A stretch of DNA of 5,627 nucleotides from Methanomassiliicoccaceae archaeon. Lineage in GTDB: Archaea > Thermoplasmatota > Thermoplasmata > Methanomassiliicoccales > Methanomethylophilaceae. Positions 5,113 to 5,627 of this stretch are shown in pieces; positions within the stretch are counted from its first letter, which is position 1; each line of letters opens with the position of its first letter. Made by a program: the position numbers and the translations under genes. The notes beneath the pieces were generated by a model. That model did no database searches. It was given only the letters and a program-made list of their open reading frames with translations, and was not told the DNA's origin. Location: assembly GCA_009778265.1 (NCBI GenBank), contig WRKA01000125.1, forward strand, positions 1-5,627, written 5' to 3'.

Positions 5113-5627
5113 ATGGATAACAGCCGGTCGATGCAGAAGGGCACGGGATGGGAAAATATGAACGGGGACAACGGACAGAGTAATTATGATGCGGACGGAA
5201 TAGTTGTTTTAGAGGGTCTTGAGGCGGTAAAGAAACGTCCGGGAATGTACATCGGCAGCACCGATTCCCGAGGTCTGCACCATCTGGTCTACGAAGTGGT
5301 GGACAACAGTATCGACGAGGCGATGGCGGGATACGCATCGCTTATATCGGTGTTCATAAACGAGGACGGCTCCGTGACCGTCGACGACGACGGACGCGGC
5401 ATACCGACGGGAATGCACGAGAAAGGAAAATCCGCTTTGGAGCTGGTTATGACGAACCTTCACGCGGGCGGGAAGTTCGACCACAACAGCTACAAGGTCT
5501 CCGGCGGTCTTCACGGTGTCGGCGTTTCCGTGGTGAACGCGTTATCGTCGAAGCTGATAGCGGTGGTCGACAGAGAAGGAAAGAAATTCAGGCAGACGTA
5601 TTCGCACGGTATCGCCGACGGACCGGT
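5113..5627 (+). CDS. gyrB: DNA gyrase subunit B, N-terminal part (runs off right edge)
   Basis: The ATPase subunit of the type IIA topoisomerase that introduces negative supercoils; only about 171 residues are present. The GHKL ATP-binding domain is unmistakable: [20 protein letters not shown] (32-51), [10 protein letters not shown] (61-70) with E61 and N65 matching E. coli E42 and N46, DDGRGIPTG (92-100) with D92 and R95 matching D73 and R76, LHAGGKF (116-122), and the ATP-lid motif [14 protein letters not shown] (126-139). The reading frame is open to the last base. The first ~24 residues (before YDADGI) are hydrophilic and not conserved. In-frame ATGs at 5131 and 5158 are alternatives; the one at 5158 has GGGATGGGA upstream and would give an N-terminus closer to the family norm, while 5113 suits a leaderless mRNA. 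It is divergent from thiC. Gyrase expression usually responds to supercoiling, which makes the Z-DNA-prone tract and dyads upstream relevant. Other type IIA B subunits (ParE) are less likely given archaeal context. Confidence 0.95.
   Translation, partial: MDNSRSMQKGTGWENMNGDNGQSNYDADGIVVLEGLEAVKKRPGMYIGSTDSRGLHHLVYEVVDNSIDEAMAGYASLISVFINEDGSVTVDDDGRGIPTGMHEKGKSALELVMTNLHAGGKFDHNSYKVSGGLHGVGVSVVNALSSKLIAVVDREGKKFRQTYSHGIADGP

Noticed and set aside
5209..5514. Minus-strand ORF of 101 codons opposite gyrB
   Set aside because: The plus-strand GyrB ATPase motifs are unambiguous; this is a shadow.
1..5627. CRISPR array, insertion sequence, toxin-antitoxin pair or defence island
   Set aside because: No regularly spaced repeats, transposase, terminal repeats or paired small toxin/antitoxin ORFs are present.

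Overview
The window looks like chromosomal DNA from a euryarchaeon. The promoters are archaeal: TATA-like boxes lie about 22-28 nt upstream of several start codons, with little or no leader. It also carries a COG2522-type regulator known mainly from archaea, a short archaeal/anaerobe-type ThiC, a tRNA-Thr with discriminator T, and a gyrase B gene. These features fit the Thermoplasmata, and perhaps Methanomassiliicoccales; that placement is inference from gene content and style, not from a marker gene.

Layout from left to right. At 1-322 is the 3' end of an unrecognised protein gene cut by the window edge. At 380-766 is a helix-turn-helix regulator with a cysteine-rich C-terminus; a 9-bp inverted repeat flanks its TATA box. 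Its 3' end overlaps, tail to tail, an Ogg1-type 8-oxoguanine DNA glycosylase/lyase on the minus strand (709-1539). About 200 bp of intergenic DNA, containing a plus-strand promoter, leads to a KilA-N family gene (1741-2603) that is split by a clear single-base deletion near 2098. Then come a leaderless endonuclease IV-like TIM-barrel gene (2762-3571) and a tRNA-Thr(CGT) with encoded CCA (3610-3684). Convergent with the tRNA is thiC on the minus strand (3720-4994). A divergent promoter region (4995-5112) separates thiC from the 5' end of gyrB, which runs off the right edge.

The functional theme is DNA maintenance. An oxidative-damage glycosylase and an AP endonuclease-type enzyme, two successive steps of base excision repair, sit within 3 kb of each other and about 1.5 kb from a gyrase gene. 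They are not in one operon. The KilA-N gene between them is of a type common in viruses and mobile DNA and appears to be decaying. thiC (thiamine pyrimidine synthesis) and the tRNA are housekeeping genes.

I do not see a convincing new multigene system. The signals most worth a second look are the frameshifted KilA-N gene, the TATA-flanking palindrome before the Cys-rich regulator, the 30-nt perfect alternating purine-pyrimidine tract and overlapping dyads in the thiC/gyrB divergent promoter, the 58-bp double-coding convergent overlap, and two departures from textbook metal-ligand motifs (ThiC and endonuclease IV).
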